This document shows positions 1-13,382 of a stretch of 64,000 nucleotides of DNA, piece after piece. The DNA lies in assembly GCF_042477335.2 (NCBI RefSeq), contig NC_091727.1:128681501-128745500 (forward strand), in the 5' to 3' direction. The position numbers and the translations under genes were made by a program. Each line of letters begins with the position of its first letter. Positions within the stretch are counted from its first letter, which is position 1. Source of the DNA: Ovis canadensis. Lineage: Eukaryota > Chordata > Mammalia > Artiodactyla > Bovidae. The notes under the pieces were generated by a model. That model was not told the origin of the DNA, did no database searches, and saw only the letters and a list, made by a program, of their open reading frames with translations.

Positions 1-213
1 TGATCAGATACATTGTCAATGATAGGTAATATTTAATAGGTATATATGTATTTTTCTGAGCAGTATATCTCAGCAGTGGGCTTAAAATATTCAGTAAACA
101 ATGTTGTAAGTAGATGTGCTGTTATCTGAGCTTTGTTATTCCATTTATAGAGTACAGGTACAGTCAATTTAACACAATTCTTAAGGACCCCAGGATTTTC
201 AGGATGGTGAGTG

Positions 214-985
214 AGCAGATGATATCACTCTAATGGCAGAAAGCAAGAGGAGCTTACTGATGAGGGTGAAAGAGGAGAATGAAAAATCTAGCTTAAAACT
301 CAACATTCAGAAAACTAAAATCATGGTATCCGGTCCCACCACTTCATGGCAAATAGATGGGGGAAAAGTGGAAACAGTGACAGATTTTATTTTCTTGGGC
401 TCCAAAATCACTGTGGATGGTGACTGCAGCCACTAAATTAAAAGACACCTGGTCCTTGGAAGAAAAGCTATGACAAAACTAGACAGCATACTAAGAAGCA
501 GCGACATCACTTTGCTGACAAAGGTCTGTATAGTCAAACCTATGAATTTTTCAGTAGTCCTGTATGGATATGAGAGTTGGACCATAAAGAAGGCTGAGTG
601 CTAAAGAACTGATGCTTCTGAATTGTGGTGCTGAAGAAGACTCTTGAGAGTCTCTTGGACTGCAAGGAGATCAAACCAGTCAATGCTAAAGAAAATCAGT
701 TCTGAATAGTCATTGGAAGGACTGATGCTGAAGCTGAAGTTCCAATACTCTGGTCACATGATACGAAGAGCTGACTCATTGGAAAAGACCCTGATGCTGG
801 GAAAGATTGAGGGCAGGAGGAGAAAGGGATGACAGAGGATGAGACAGTTGGATGGCATCACCAACTTGATGGACATGAGTTTGAGCAAGCTCCAGGAGAT
901 GGTGAAGGACAGGGAAGCCTGGCATGCTGCAGTCTATGGGTGTCACAAAGAGTCTGACATGACTTACTGACTGAACAACAACACG
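214..985 (+). repeat. BovB (RTE) LINE 3' end, decayed
   Basis: This is a degraded copy of the C-terminal part of the BovB reverse-transcriptase ORF plus its 3' tail. Short reading-frame pieces such as FIFLGSKIT followed by DGDCSH match the same motif in the copy at 52.7 kb. Stops and frameshifts interrupt the frame after about 436. It ends in the BovB/Bov-A type tail (cacaaagagtctgacatgac). It is a fossil and not a gene. Confidence 0.85.
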
Positions 986-990
986 TGCGT

Positions 991-1308
991 ATTGGCTTCA
1001 AATTTAAAGTCACCAGTTGCCCTAGCCCCTAAGAGTCAGCCTGTTCTTTGAGGCTTCGAAGTCAGGCATTAACGTCTCCTCTCTAGCTTTGGAAGTACTA
1101 GATGGCATCTTCTTTCAATAGAAGGCTATACTGAAAATCTGCTGTTTAGTGTAGCCACCTTCATTAATGACCTTGGGTAGATACAGATAAACTGCACCTT
1201 CTACATCAGCACTTGCTATTTCACCTTGAACTTTTATGTTATGGGAACAGCTTCTTTCCTTAAACCTCATGAACCAACCTCTGCTATCTTCAAACATTTC
1301 TTTTGCTG
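991..1308. other. Short gene-free stretch between repeats
   Basis: I see no convincing coding frame, RNA gene or recognisable repeat here. Confidence 0.5.
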
Positions 1309-1507
1309 CTTCCCTGGTGGCTCAGACAGTAAAGCGTCTGCCTGCAATTCGGGAGACCTGGGTTCGATCCCTGGGTTGGGAAGATCCCCTGGAGAAGGAA
1401 ATGGCAATCCACTCCAGCACTCTTGCCTGGAAAATCCCATGGGCGGAGGAGCCTGATAGGCTACAGTCCATGGGGTCGCAAAGAGTCGGACACAACTGAG
1501 CGACTTC
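1309..1507 (+). repeat. Bov-tA SINE
   Basis: This is a full tRNA-derived Bov-tA SINE. It opens with cttccctggtggctcag, has a B-box-like ggttcgatccc and ends agtcggacacaactgagcga. It supports a ruminant origin. The small frames inside it are not genes. Confidence 0.92.
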
Positions 1508-2484
1508 AATTTCTTAACCTTCATGGAATTGAGGAGAGTTGGGGCCTTGCTCTGGTTTGAGCTTTGGCTTAAGGAAATGATCTTCTATCTAGACCACAGA
1601 AACTTTCTCCATATCAGCAAAAAGCCTGTTTCACTTTCTTATTATTCATATGTTCATCTGAGTTAGCACTTTTAATTTCCTTCAAGAGCCTCCTTTGCAT
1701 TAACAACTTAGCTAACTGCTTGGTGCTAGAGGCTTACCTTTTGCTCTATCTTGGCATGCCTTCTTCACCAAGCTTAATTACTTCTAGCTTTTGATTTAAA
1801 GTGAGAAATGTGCGATTATTCCTTTAGTTTCAACACTTAAAGACCATGTGGGGTTATTAATTAGCCCAGTCTCAATACTGTTGTGTTTCAGGGAATAGAG
1901 AGGTCCAAGTGGAGGGAGAGAGATGGGAAACCACCCATTAGTAGAGCAGTTGGAACAGACACAACATTTATAAATTATGTTTGTCATCTCATATGGGCAT
2001 GGGTCATGGCCTCCCCCAAACAATTACAATAGTAACATCAAAGATGACTTATCTGAGATCATCATAACAAAGAGAATTAAATAATGAAGTATGAAACATT
2101 GTGAGAATTAGCAAAATGTGTAGATAAGAAGAGAGCAAATACTGCTGGAAATTGGCACTGATAGACTTGCTCCATGCAAGGTGGCCACAAACCTTCAGTT
2201 TGTAAAACCAAAACACAGGATCTCTGAAGCTCAATAAAGTGAAGTACAAGGTGTGTCCATAAAACAGAGGAATGTATGAGAATGATAGTCATGTTGAAAA
2301 TAAGGTCAAGTTAAAAAGTAACATCTAACTTTTCAAACTTTCTGCCTCATTTATTACAGTTATGCAAAACCATGAGAGTATATTAAAAGATGGAAAAAGT
2401 TATGAAATCCTATAGAGTATAAAGTTCAATTGTTCTATTTTCTATAAAATTAATTTCACTAAACCTGTTTATGCCAAACACCTA
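1508..2484. other. Gene-free stretch
   Basis: This is AT-rich DNA with only short open frames that lack family features. I recognise no repeat. Confidence 0.5.
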
Positions 2485-3255
2485 GGCGTTACCTTTGATT
2501 CATCCCTATCTCTCACACTCTAAATCCAATTCCTCTGCAATTTCTGTAGACCTTCCCTCCAAAATAGATCCCAACTTTGTCCATTTATCTCTGTCTCCAC
2601 TATTCTCACCACTATTTCTTCCACCTTTATCTGGAACACTAAAAAATTCTTCTAGTTGGTCGTCAAGTTTCACTTTTAACCACCATTAATCCAAGTGACA
2701 GTCGCATGGTGTCCATTTTAAAACATAAATCAGCTAATGTCATTCTTCAGCTCAAACCTCTCCAATGATTGCCCCATCTATCTAGAAAATTCTCTGGACT
2801 CCTTACCCTAATTTATAAACCCCTCCCTTGGCTGTCGGACCCCACACTACGGTCCAGAATCCTGCATTCTTTCTGTTCCCCCAACACTCCATGCTCGTGC
2901 CTGCTTTTATGTCTTGTACTTTCTGTTCCTCTGCATGGAATCCTTCCTTTGATCTTTGCATGGCTCAGTTCTTCTTGGTATTTGCATATCAGAACAAATG
3001 TCCTCTCCTCTGAGAGACACTTTTTTTCTGATCACCCAACTCAGTTATGTTCTCTATCATATCACCCAATTCCATTTTTTAAACAGCACTTTTCACCACC
3101 TGGTATTTCTTATGCATTTATTTATTCAGCTACTCCCTATTAGAATGTAAACTCCATGAGATTAAAGACATTATCTTATTCACTGCTTTATTTGCAGCTT
3201 CTAGAGCACTATCTGTAACATATCTGAGTTATGATAAATATTCTTAAGTGAATGA
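2485..3255 (+). repeat. L2 LINE 3' end
   Basis: This is an ancient L2 fragment in sense orientation. It shows the typical order: ctctccaatgattgcccc, then a pyrimidine-rich middle with tctgcatggaatccttcc, then tagaatgtaaactccatgag, and an end of the gataaatattc...gaatgaa type. The 124-residue open frame at 2769-3143 lies inside this repeat and is not a gene. Confidence 0.8.
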
Positions 3256-6254
3256 AAAAAGAAGATAGAAACAAATTTGTGTTTAATAATTTAAAGAGAT
3301 ATTCAATTGTTAAAATTTGTTGATCCAAGGGCACACAGTGAAGCTTACTCTCTGGGTGGTTCAAAATAACACTCTAAATATATAACAATTGTGATATATA
3401 TATCTGTCTCAGAAACATTAGAAATCACTTGTTCCTAACTTCTCATTTTTCAAACGGGTAAACACAGATAAATAAGATTAAATGAACACACAGATAGTAA
3501 GTTGCAGAAACGGGACTGGAACCCACCTCACCTGGGTTCTGACACAGTGTTCTTTCCATACCTTTCTTATTATTAAAAATACTTTGGTCATTATCAAATA
3601 CTTGTTCTCTTTTTTTTCAAATACTCTACAATGGTATAACAAAACTTAAAAGATAGGTCTTTCATGAAAAGAATTAATGAATTAAAGAATGCTTTACTTA
3701 TGAGTATATGGTCTGCTATGGGTGAGAACTTAACATTGTAAAACAAAAATAAATCACACATGTTCAATCCTCATGAAAAACTAACACTTAGCTAAAACTG
3801 AATGAGGACATCTAAAAGTTAGGGATGTATTGCAATACAGTTGCTAAAACTAATTTGTAACATTGCAAAATGTGACAGATGATTAAATTTTAACATATTA
3901 CATTTTCAACTCACAGAAAGACTGTATATAGTAAATCAATTTCCACTTCAAGTAACAGAAGTTTTGAAAGGGCATAAGCCAATAGTTCTAGTAGTTGAGT
4001 GAGATTTTTTTTTTTAATTAGGGTCAGAGTCACAAAAACTTAACCTACATATCTGAAAATCTTCAAAATTGTTTTATAGAATTAATACTATTTTAAAAGA
4101 TTTCCAAATCACAGCATGCTTCCACATTTATACTTCAATCATTTTCATTGTACAAACCCCCTGAAACATACAATTAATGATTATAATGTCTCCAGATCAT
4201 ATGCATCACAGGACAGGAGGCTGATCCTTATATTCGCCAGCACAAATTCTTTTGGGTGTAAAATGGATGAGACAAGGAGTCACAAGCTATCAGAATATGA
4301 CATGTATGCATATGAAATCAAGCAAAAGTATTAGGTGACTATCACAGAGCTAAGACACTCAGTGTAAAAGATAATAGATTATCCCTGTCCCCAATAAATT
4401 TACAATTGTTGATGAGAAAAAAATTTATATCAGAAACTATAACTGTATTGTACACGCATATACACAGAGCAAAAAATCATAGAAAGTACATTAAACTTTT
4501 AGAGAAAAGTAACTCTTCCCTGATAAATAACGGCTCGTACTATTAGGTACTACATACGAATAAGGCTCCTCAGCTTACATGTCTCAATTTTTGGAGCGCT
4601 CTCAGCTTTGATTCTACAACACCTCAAAGATTCCAGAAGACTGTTGAATCATGCGACAAAAGTCTTCAGGTGGATCTTGAAATAATCTTTAAAGAAATCT
4701 TCTCAGGTAGGCAAAACACTTTGTTTCATTTGGCTTTTGATTTTTAATTTTAAAAGCACCTATTTTATTTTCCAACAGACACCTCTCTTCAGATGCAAAT
4801 ATAACTATTCCTTAAACACTCCTTTCAGATGTTAACATTATACCTTTCTGAATGCTAATTAACAAAAAGAAGAAATGGTTGATACTTGGTTCTTAATTTT
4901 GAATCAATGTGAAATATTGATATTTTCCTCTTAGGCTCAGATTTTTCTTTAAGATATCTTTTCTTTGATTGTAAAATATATCATATATACAGAAGGCTGT
5001 ACAAAATACATATGTGCTGTTTAAATAACTACCTACTGAACGTTCATGTAACCATCATTCAGGTTAAGAAATAAGATCCTAGGTATTTTTTAATGCATTG
5101 TCACAGAAGGAAGGGAACAATTTATGATGAGAGAGTCTAAATTTCCTTTTTGTTCTTTAATCAAAAATGAAAAATTTCCCTAATCATTTCTCTTTTGACA
5201 TGTTAGTCCCAAATTTGTTTACTGAAGTAAACAGTAAACAAGTGCAAACATCTTACATTCTAAATTCAAATTAAATTCTTTACATAATAGTTTATGATGC
5301 TACTTGATGTATTTAAGGGGAAGAGGCAACATATAATTAATAAAGAACAAATTATTTTAAACCTATGTTGTTGATGTTTATAAATTATAATTGTGATTTA
5401 TTGTTCTATATTGTTGCTAATGTTTTTAAAGCCTCCTGTGAAAATGTTTGACCATGAAGAATGATTAACAAGCCTAAATAAAATGTGGTCTCTAACATGA
5501 TTTTTAAGTACAGTGGCCCTAAATACTGAAAAGTGCATTGAATGACCGTTTCTTCTTTTGCAAAAAATAATCCATTGTCTTCTGGGCTTATCACCTTATG
5601 TAATATTTTGCATTAAAGTAAAATCCTGAATTCAATAAGTAGTTACTGAGTTCAGTGCAGTACTAAGCACCATGAAGAAGTGAACAAAAGTAGAAAAACA
5701 TAATCCCTGCCTTCAGGAGAGCTTAAAAACACTGGGGAAGCTAAAGCATTCACTAATGAGGCAACTGAAAAAATACTTACAATCCATAATCAATTGTCTG
5801 AGAGTAAAGCACAGAGTGATTATAGAAACTCACGAAACTAAAAAATTGGTTGTATTTCAAAAGGAGTTTGCAAGGGTGCTGTTTTGAATTTCAAACTTTT
5901 TACCAACAGAAATATTATAAATACATGCTGACTGGATTTATAGGTTTGCCAAGAGAAACTCATTTAATTCATAATATATGGAAATTCTCTCTGTATATTT
6001 GCCAAGAAAATACAGTAGAAAGGAAAAGTGTCATAATACTATTAGACAAAAATTGGAAAACAAAAATGGGTATGAAATAGGTTTGTAAAATACATCTTGA
6101 CATATTCTGAATGCTGATGCTTGAGAAGGAGTGTATTTGTTACTAATTAAAGCAGGTAGATGAAGACTGCTGTGGAGATTTGGAAAGGCATCACTATCAG
6201 GAGCACTTGTGGTCCAAGACATAGCTCTATTTCAACTCAAAATATACATTTTTC
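3256..6254. other. AT-rich gene-free stretch with faint LINE remnants
   Basis: No gene is visible. Around 4970-5100 the text (tgtaaccatcattcaggttaagaaataag) resembles the 3' part of old LINEs. Around 5620-5760 a stretch (actgagttcagtgcagtactaagcacc...atccctgccttcaggagagctta) resembles antisense L2. Both are too decayed to name with confidence. The rest looks like unique AT-rich DNA. Confidence 0.45.
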
Positions 6255-6420
6255 ATTTTCATTCACTCATTCAACAAGTATTTATTGAAAATCTCTACTA
6301 TGTGTCAGGCACTGTTCTAGGCACTGGGAACGCATGGGGGAGAGAGCATGGTAAACTCAGAGCTTCCCTTCTAGTGGGGGATGGGAGGGAAAAACAACAG
6401 TGTCAAGAAGAAATAAGTGT
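6255..6420 (-). repeat. L2-like LINE fragment
   Basis: The stretch cattcaacaagtatttattg ... ctactatgtgtcaggcactg ... ctaggcactgg is a hallmark of antisense L2-derived DNA in mammals. Confidence 0.65.
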
Positions 6421-6787
6421 TTTTCCTTGCTTCATCTTGAACATTACTCAAGATTATGACAAATATTAATTTTATATTTACCTTCATGGTTAGGGTTGGA
6501 ATGTCTCTTTGTCCTAAATGGAACTAAAGAAGGGAGGGGAAAATATAGGGTGCAGACATTTCCTGGGGTTTCTGGCAACAACCACAAGATGGGAAAGGGA
6601 AGTATGTTGGAAAAGATTACCTCTGTTACGATCAATGAGAGGGGGAAAAAATGAGTGTGATTCATTTGATGGGAAGGGTGTTATTTTACATCGGGCAGAA
6701 ATCACCAAGCCTTGGCGAGCTTGGGCACTGTTAAAAGCAATCTAGAGGAGATGATAGTTTTCATTGACCATTTAAACCTGTCTTGGA

Positions 6788-6925
6788 CATTTCTCCTTTC
6801 TCTCCCTTCCTCCTTCTGTGCTTCCATTCCTCTCTTCCTTCCTTCCTCCCTCCCTCCTCCCCTCCCTCTCTCTCTTCCTTCCTTCCTTTTCTCCTTCTTT
6901 CCTTCTCTCCTTCCTTTTCTGAAGC
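6788..6925. repeat. Polypyrimidine (CTTCC/CTCCC)-rich tract
   Basis: About 140 bases are almost purely C and T on the plus strand, with cttcc, ctccc and cttt units. This is simple or low-complexity sequence. The Ser/Pro/Leu-rich and Glu/Arg-rich frames on the two strands here are artefacts of composition. Confidence 0.9.
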
Positions 6926-8399
6926 AAACATATACTGGTGATTGCCAGGCACAATCCTAAGCATTAGAGATAAAAACATATGACACAGTCCTGGCCTGGT
7001 CCTGAAGCAACTTAAGAGTCTAAAAGAGGGTTCCCAACTCAGGGATTAGTTATATCCAGGGGGAAGCACTTTTAACTACTTAACAACCCATGTAGTACAA
7101 GCCTACCAATGAAAATATATGCCAGTCAAGGTGCCAGAGTAGAATCCTGGAAATGCACTGTAGGTAGCTTTGTATGGCTGTATAGTGGAGAGGTGGGAGG
7201 AGCTCCTGAGCGAGGAGCTGGAGTAACCAGGATAATTGGGAGGTAATGGTACTTGGCGGAGGGGGGGGGGTCACCATAGTAACTATTTACCAGATGCTAT
7301 AAAAGTATTAGTCATGTTAACAATGACTGTCATTTAATGATGATATGACTGTATCAATGAGTACCAATTAAATCCTTGGCTCTACCTACATCCAATGCTT
7401 AGGAAAAGAAGGAAGTGGTTGTAGTGAGTGAGGGAAGCTCTCCTGAGTGAGTCCTGAGCTTAGTCTTGAGAAAGAAGATTGCCATTAATTGGTGACCAGG
7501 ACGGGGAGGACATTCAGACATGAGAACTCACCCAAGTAGCAGTGGAAATGGATAAATCATATACAGAATGTCATTAAAGAGATCTACTTAACTGGAAATG
7601 CAGGCAGTGAGAATGTATTACGTTAGAAGGAAGAGTGCACTTGGAAGAATGGGTTGTGTGCAAGCAGCAAAGGAGAGGGGGGAATGGTGGTTGTGGTGCT
7701 AGGGTTACAAGCTTAGTTCTGACATAGCAGGAAAAAAAAGGGGGAGCTACTCTGTTTGTCCTAAAATGATGAATGTGACATATGAGGAAAAATATTCCGC
7801 TGACTATATGTAGACTGAAGAAGCATAAAGCCAGTTTAAGTGGCTACTTCAGCAGCCCTGGTAAAGTTCATTAGGGCATGAACCAGTGTGGTAACTACAG
7901 AAATGAAAGGAAGGGTTCAACCTGATAGATACTGCAAGACCATGTGAGGACTGGAGAAAGAGGAACAGATGATAAGCACAATCTATTATCTTAAATATGA
8001 CAGCTGGTTTTCTAAATCCCCAAAGAAAAATACAAGTCTCTAATACTAATTTCTTAAAGAACAGCAATTTAGCCATATATGAATCCTATTTAATTTACAA
8101 AATAAACGTCCTAACTTTTGATGATGGGGCAGTATAAACTGATAATCTTTTGACACTCAGAGTGAGGCTGCTGTATTATACCAACAAGGAAGAACGTTAA
8201 GCTATTTTTTTTTTTACTGTTTATTGATATTAACATAGAAAATGCATATAGTATGAAATCATTGATATGTATCTGACGTCTGCTAGATTTAATTGTTCTG
8301 ATGTTCTGTTTACTTACTAAAAGTCACTTCCAAATGAGTTTTATCTTTTGAAGGTGGGAAGAAATGCTTGGTTTTTAACTAAGTTAATTTTCAATTGAC
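6926..8399. other. Gene-free stretch, possibly part L2-derived
   Basis: No gene is visible. Pieces at 7400-7960 (for example gtcctgagcttagtcttgagaaag and gcaagaccatgtgaggactgg) look like very old antisense L2, which would continue the fragment at 6.3 kb. A run of ten or so G lies at 7259-7270. Confidence 0.4.
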
Positions 8400-8720
8400 T
8401 CCTAAGATAACAGGGAAGCTTTAGGAGCCTAATTAAGCCATGTATTTGCTCTAATTACTTTAGCTGCAGACTGCTAGGAAACAAAAGCAGCAAACAAACC
8501 TGCTCTGTGCGCAACACCCAGGCATTTGACAGTTGTTTTCTCCAGCAGAGATTTTGAGTAGCACAGAAGTTAAGCTGAGACGAAAAGCCATCATCTGCAA
8601 GTGGCGACTGCAGCTAGAAATCACAGGGCAGCCCTTTTTTCCTGAATAATGTAGAAAACATCATTTATCATGCATGATTTTATTCATGTCCTAACACAAA
8701 GAAAGCAATCATCACTAGCA
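8400..8720. promoter_or_regulatory. Candidate conserved noncoding element upstream of IRS4
   Basis: This repeat-poor stretch lies about 4.7 kb upstream of the IRS4 start codon. It has non-simple composition and several homeodomain-type cores: taattaag near 8430 and taattac near 8453. It has no open frame of note. I infer possible regulatory function only from its texture and position, because conservation cannot be measured from one sequence. Confidence 0.25.
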
Positions 8721-10259
8721 TCATTTTTAATATCAAGGTAGCACCACATTTTTATCAACATAATTGGATGTTAGCTCACAAAGACTATAGAGTTAGTACT
8801 TAAAGGACAATTTATATATTGGGCAAGAATAATAGTGCTTTTATAGTGCTTACTTTTTCTTTTTAGGCTTTATTCTCTTGAATAATGTCCATATTTAATG
8901 TAACAGTTTGCAAGCTAAGTAAATTCACACTTCTTTCATCCATTTTGATTTCAGTACAAGTGGAGTTTAGAAGACTGATGATCATGTGTATAAGGAAAAA
9001 AAAGCAGATGAGGTTTTATTACTACTGACTACTCAATTCGGTCAAACAATTGCCTTAAAACAGGATTCACAGGAAATTTCTTTTAAAGGCAAACCCCACT
9101 CAAGGCACAATTTTTCAATAGAAACTATTTCAAAGGTAGTGTGGCTGTATTTATCCATTTACCTTAGTTTCTAAGTGTAAAATATCAGCTGAAATGCTTG
9201 AGTCCCCCCACCCCCCGGCCCAGCTATTCTAGTAAACAAATAAGAAATATTATAGGTTTTATTACTTCTTATCTGCTGCTTTAAAAATCTGTGTTGGAGA
9301 CTCTTGTTTCCGAGTCCAAACTTTACAGAAATTATGACACTTTCAGCTTTCTGGGGTAATTTGTCCTAAATATAAAAACAGAAAATTTAAGAGATAAGAA
9401 TCTACAACCAAAGTAGAGTAGGACGTTAAAAGCAACCATCTGGTAAGTTCAGGCTAAACACAAAGTCTCTCCATTTTGCTTGAACCATCTAGAGGTCTGT
9501 ATCAGCTCTCTGCTTTATTTTGCCTATGGAAACCTGATCTAAACTAAACAACTATTCTATATCATTAAGTTGTCCAGGAAAATGAAAGTTTAAATATATG
9601 TCAGACAAGTTACAGCACCTGGTGCAATTCAGTAATGATTGTCTCCTCCAGAGAGCTTCAGTACTGGAACAAGTTTTAGAACTGAGGAGATTTGGTTAAC
9701 CCATGTAAAGGAAAAAACATTCTTCAAGCCATACATTCTCCCTGTTCACAAATACTAATATTGCCACATCCTCTCCCACTGTAGGAAACATACAAAGTAA
9801 AATCAATCCCTCTATGAAACATTTCATTACATCTCTAGTTCCATTCTGCTGCAATCAAATAACACACTTTGCATACAAATAATCAGCATTCCTAAATTTT
9901 CACAGCAGTTGTCTAAAATTATTTTCATGCTTGTTTTTTTTTTAATACATTGATAAGTCCTAAGGGTTCTCTCCTAGAGAATAATGTCGTTAACACGAAG
10001 TATCGCTTATTTGAGTGCTGCATAACATTTAACAAGTACAGATGCCCTCTTATAGTTTGTTGATATGAGAATAAATTGAGTTCTGCCTTCAAAATAGCAG
10101 ATAAGCTTAGATATGTGCATTTGTTTAAAAGAAGGTTAGAAGTGATCATGGTGAGATGTGTGTGTCAATATCTCCCTTCTCAACTGCACTACAGACCTCC
10201 TTATGTCAAATTTACACATCTTTCAAAACAGAAGAGAATGTAGTTTAAAAGTAATGGTT
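8721..10259. other. Gene-free stretch
   Basis: I see no coding region, RNA gene or repeat that I can name. The composition is AT-rich with short A and T runs. Confidence 0.5.
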
Positions 10260-10930
10260 TTTCATCAGCAGGCTGGGGGAAATTTGCAACAAATATGACG
10301 AAGTTTTAATATCTTTATTATGTAAACAAATCACACATTATAAGAAAAAAAACACTAAGAATCCAACAACTAAGGAAGGCAAAGGACACAAAAGACACTT
10401 TACAGAAGATAATCTATTGTCTACAAATACATGTAAAAGTTTTAAATTCTCACTAGTATAAAATATTGCAAGTTAAAAAAAAACATGGAATACCATTTCA
10501 CCCATCTTATCAGTGATTTTATTTAAAAAAGCAATATACAACTCTGGCAATCAGTGTGGTGACAAGGTAAACTGATATATTTTTGAAAAACAATACATGA
10601 GATAGAGATTCATATATTTTACCTCAGTAATTCCACTCCTCAGTTTCTACCCAAGAGAATAATTCTCAACATTAAAAAAAAAATTATAGGTTCCAAGATG
10701 TTCACTGCAACATTATTTCTAATATTGGAAAAAATGAAAACAATCTAAATACCTCAAACAGAGGGATGATTAACTACATTAATATACAACTGGCTAGAAT
10801 ATTTTACTGCATTTTAAATGATGTTTAGGCTAATCTATAATCATATGGGTAAATGTTATCATGTAATGTTAAGTGAAAAAAATAAAATATTATATACATT
10901 GTAAGCATACCACTCTATGATAAAATTCTA
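10260..10930 (+). repeat. Old L1 (L1M-type) 3' end
   Basis: This has the order expected for the end of L1 ORF2 and its 3' UTR: agtaattccactcctc, ttcactgcaacattatttctaa, gaaaacaatctaaatacc, then atgtaatgttaagtgaaaaa. Many differences and short indels mark it as ancient. Confidence 0.75.
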
Positions 10931-12249
10931 TAAAGACATGAGGATTTTTAAATCTACTATTCTCAGTATTTCCCAAATATTCAACATTCAGTTTAATGTT
11001 TTTCAGTACATTTTAAAATGTCAATTTTTTTTTTACTCAAAGCACTTTCAAATGTACTGCTTTGTTTTCAAACTACATCTATCTAAAGCAATACCCGGTG
11101 CTTGTAAAGGCTTATGAAATATTATAACACATATCATAAAAATCTCAAATGATTCTATTCATTATCATTTTGGTTATAAGAGTAGGGAATCTTCTACATA
11201 ATGTGACCAAGCAGCCGAAACGTGGGTAGCAGCTCCAGTCAGAGTTCTGTCAGCATCCACTCTCCTCCTACCTCAGCCCCTGTCAGAAATCACGGCTGCT
11301 TCTAGCACCTGTGAATATACTGTGTTTATAAACTGGTGGCAGCGGAGGGAATGATAATGGCTGTTTTGTTTTTGTTTTTGTTTTTTTTTGAGATAGCCGA
11401 AACCAAATCTTTTTTTCTCAAAATGGGAGCACCAAAAAGGAGCTATTAATCCAAATGTGTTTACTCTGTTTCTAACAGAGAACAAATTCTTAAGAGGGCA
11501 GGGTTGGGGGTTATTTTTTATGATGTATATACTTTGCCTGGTTTACTGTTAGATTTTATAAATGATACGCTTTGCCGCATCTACCCAAGGACAAAGGTGA
11601 ACTGACATTCCATTCTTTTAGAAATACCACATCCCACCCTCCCTCTCCAAAATCCCTCTTTGCAACTGTGGTCACTCCTTTGACATTTTAATGTAACATC
11701 AACCCACTGCCACCCTTAGGAAGCTGAAATCCTAGTAAGAGAGAGCGGGATAGAGAGAAACAAACATTTCAGGAGGTTGCACTTACACTCCACATTCAGC
11801 AGTTTGTCCAGAAAAAGAGGAGGCAATAGTTCTTATTTTTGTGGTGTCAAGCTGTACACCGAGATTCAGCAAAAAGCTTCCTTTCTTGATGCGAGGAATG
11901 TGAAATATATTCTAGGATGTGTGTTAAGTATGATCCTTTGTTCTAGGTATGAGCTTTTCTTTTTCTAAAGTTTTTCGGTCTCGATCAAGCAAAGGGAAAC
12001 AAAATTATTTTGAAATTCTCTTAAAGGCGCCTTTCAAAGTCTCTCCCACGGGAAAAGATCACCACAGCTCAACACTGCTGTATTTGAGTAAGAATCGAGT
12101 CCGATTTTTTTTTTTCAACATGGCTGTATACTTTGCAGGCCCCCAAATTTGTGCTTTCATAGTCAGCATTAATCAAACAGCCGGAACCACCCTCTTTAGT
12201 CCACCTACGTTTCGTGGACTAAAAACGCACCCTGATGAAAGAGCAGGCT
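10931..12249. other. IRS4 5' flank, no gene seen
   Basis: The sequence is unique-looking and becomes richer in G+C towards the promoter. It has short T runs at 11376-11390 and 12108-12117. No open frame with recognisable features is present on either strand. Confidence 0.45.
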
Positions 12250-13382
12250 CATTTTGAAACCCTCGCTGTTATTTGTGTGCCCCACACTCGCGGGCTTTTA
12301 TCAGGACTGGAGCAGGCTCCCGAGTGCCTGCAGCGCGGTGGGCGGCAGGTCTGCGGGCCCCGGTCGTTAACACGTTTCCAGGGGTTGCCCACAGTTTCTC
12401 CCGAGAGTCTCGGCTCGCCGGGCGCGGTGGGAACTAGTGGACCAGACTGTGACAGAAAGAGAGAATTTATGTGAGGGACGGGAAGAAGAGAGGGCGCCCG
12501 ACAGGGTCCCCGGGTCAGCGTGGCTGAGGGATTTGCACGAATTTATCAGTACTATTAACAGCTATTTGCAGAGGGTTGTTTACCGCCGAACGCGCGACAA
12601 CCATACAGCGGAGCCCACTCCGCACCCCAAGCCACGCCCCCTTGCCCCTCAGCACCCCTCCTGTCCCCCAAACTAATTAATTCGAGGCGGTCCGCCTGCT
12701 AGGCCCTCCCATTGGCTCCCACCCCATCCAATAAGAATCTTGCAACAGTTTCACCTGGCTGCTACTTCCCAAATAAACAAACAAGCCGTCCCGGGACCCT
12801 GCCAGCTCTCCTCCCGGGCGCCGCCCGAGACCGTTGTGCTCCGCCCCCTCCCACCACCTCTCGCCCCCTCCAGCCAATCGAGCCCGGCCGTGGTGCCCCG
12901 GCCCCGCCGCCGTCTCCGGCTGCTCTCTCCTCCGCCACTCTCGAACTTCTCCCGATACTCCCCCAAACCCCAGTCCGTGCCTCCTTGGAGTCCCCGTTAG
13001 GACCAGCGTGGCCAGGGGCCCCGCCTCCTCCCGTGGGTCCTCCCGAGACCCACAGGCCGGGAGATTCTCCCAGAGGGTCTAGGAGGGGTTGGAGGCCGCC
13101 CCACCTCTCGGGCCGGCCACCCCCTCCCTCGCACACCTCTGCCGGCGGCGGCTCGCGCCCCTCTGCTGAGCTTGTAGCAGGAGCCGCAGCGGCCGCCGCG
13201 TGAGGCAGCGGTCACGTGTTGTTTTGCCCGCCGCCGCGCGCTTGGAGTGGAGTGGGCGGGGGCGCCGGCCTAGGCGGAGGGGGGGCGGGGCGGGCGGAGG
13301 GGGTAGACGGCCTCTTCCCCCAACACTCCCGTCCCCGAGCCCCCCCTCCCTTTCGCTCACCTTAAAACCCTCGTGCATCACC
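12250..13382 (+). promoter_or_regulatory. IRS4: IRS4 CpG-rich promoter and 5' UTR
   Basis: CpG density rises sharply from about 12.25 kb and stays high into the gene. The block holds a reverse CCAAT box at 12711-12715, forward CCAAT boxes at 12728-12732 and 12874-12878, and a homeodomain-like taattaatt at 12674-12682. It also has a forkhead-like aaataaacaaac at 12771-12782, a CACGTG E-box at 13213-13218, and GC boxes at about 13252-13262 and 13280-13300. There is no clear TATA box in the usual place, which fits dispersed CpG-island initiation. The frame in phase with IRS4 is open back to about 13200 but holds no earlier ATG. The transcription start cannot be fixed from sequence alone. Confidence 0.7.

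Noticed and set aside
1315-1380. tRNA gene at ggttcgatccc
   Set aside because: The B-box-like text belongs to the tRNA-derived head of Bov-tA. No tRNA cloverleaf with intact anticodon arm is present, and the same text recurs in other copies.
2769-3143. 124-residue open frame
   Set aside because: It lies wholly inside an L2 LINE fragment and has no start or domain support.
13200-13382. 61-residue N-terminal extension of IRS4
   Set aside because: The open frame has no ATG before 13383 (it would need GTG at 13200). The ATG at 13383 has a strong context and matches the known start MASCSF.
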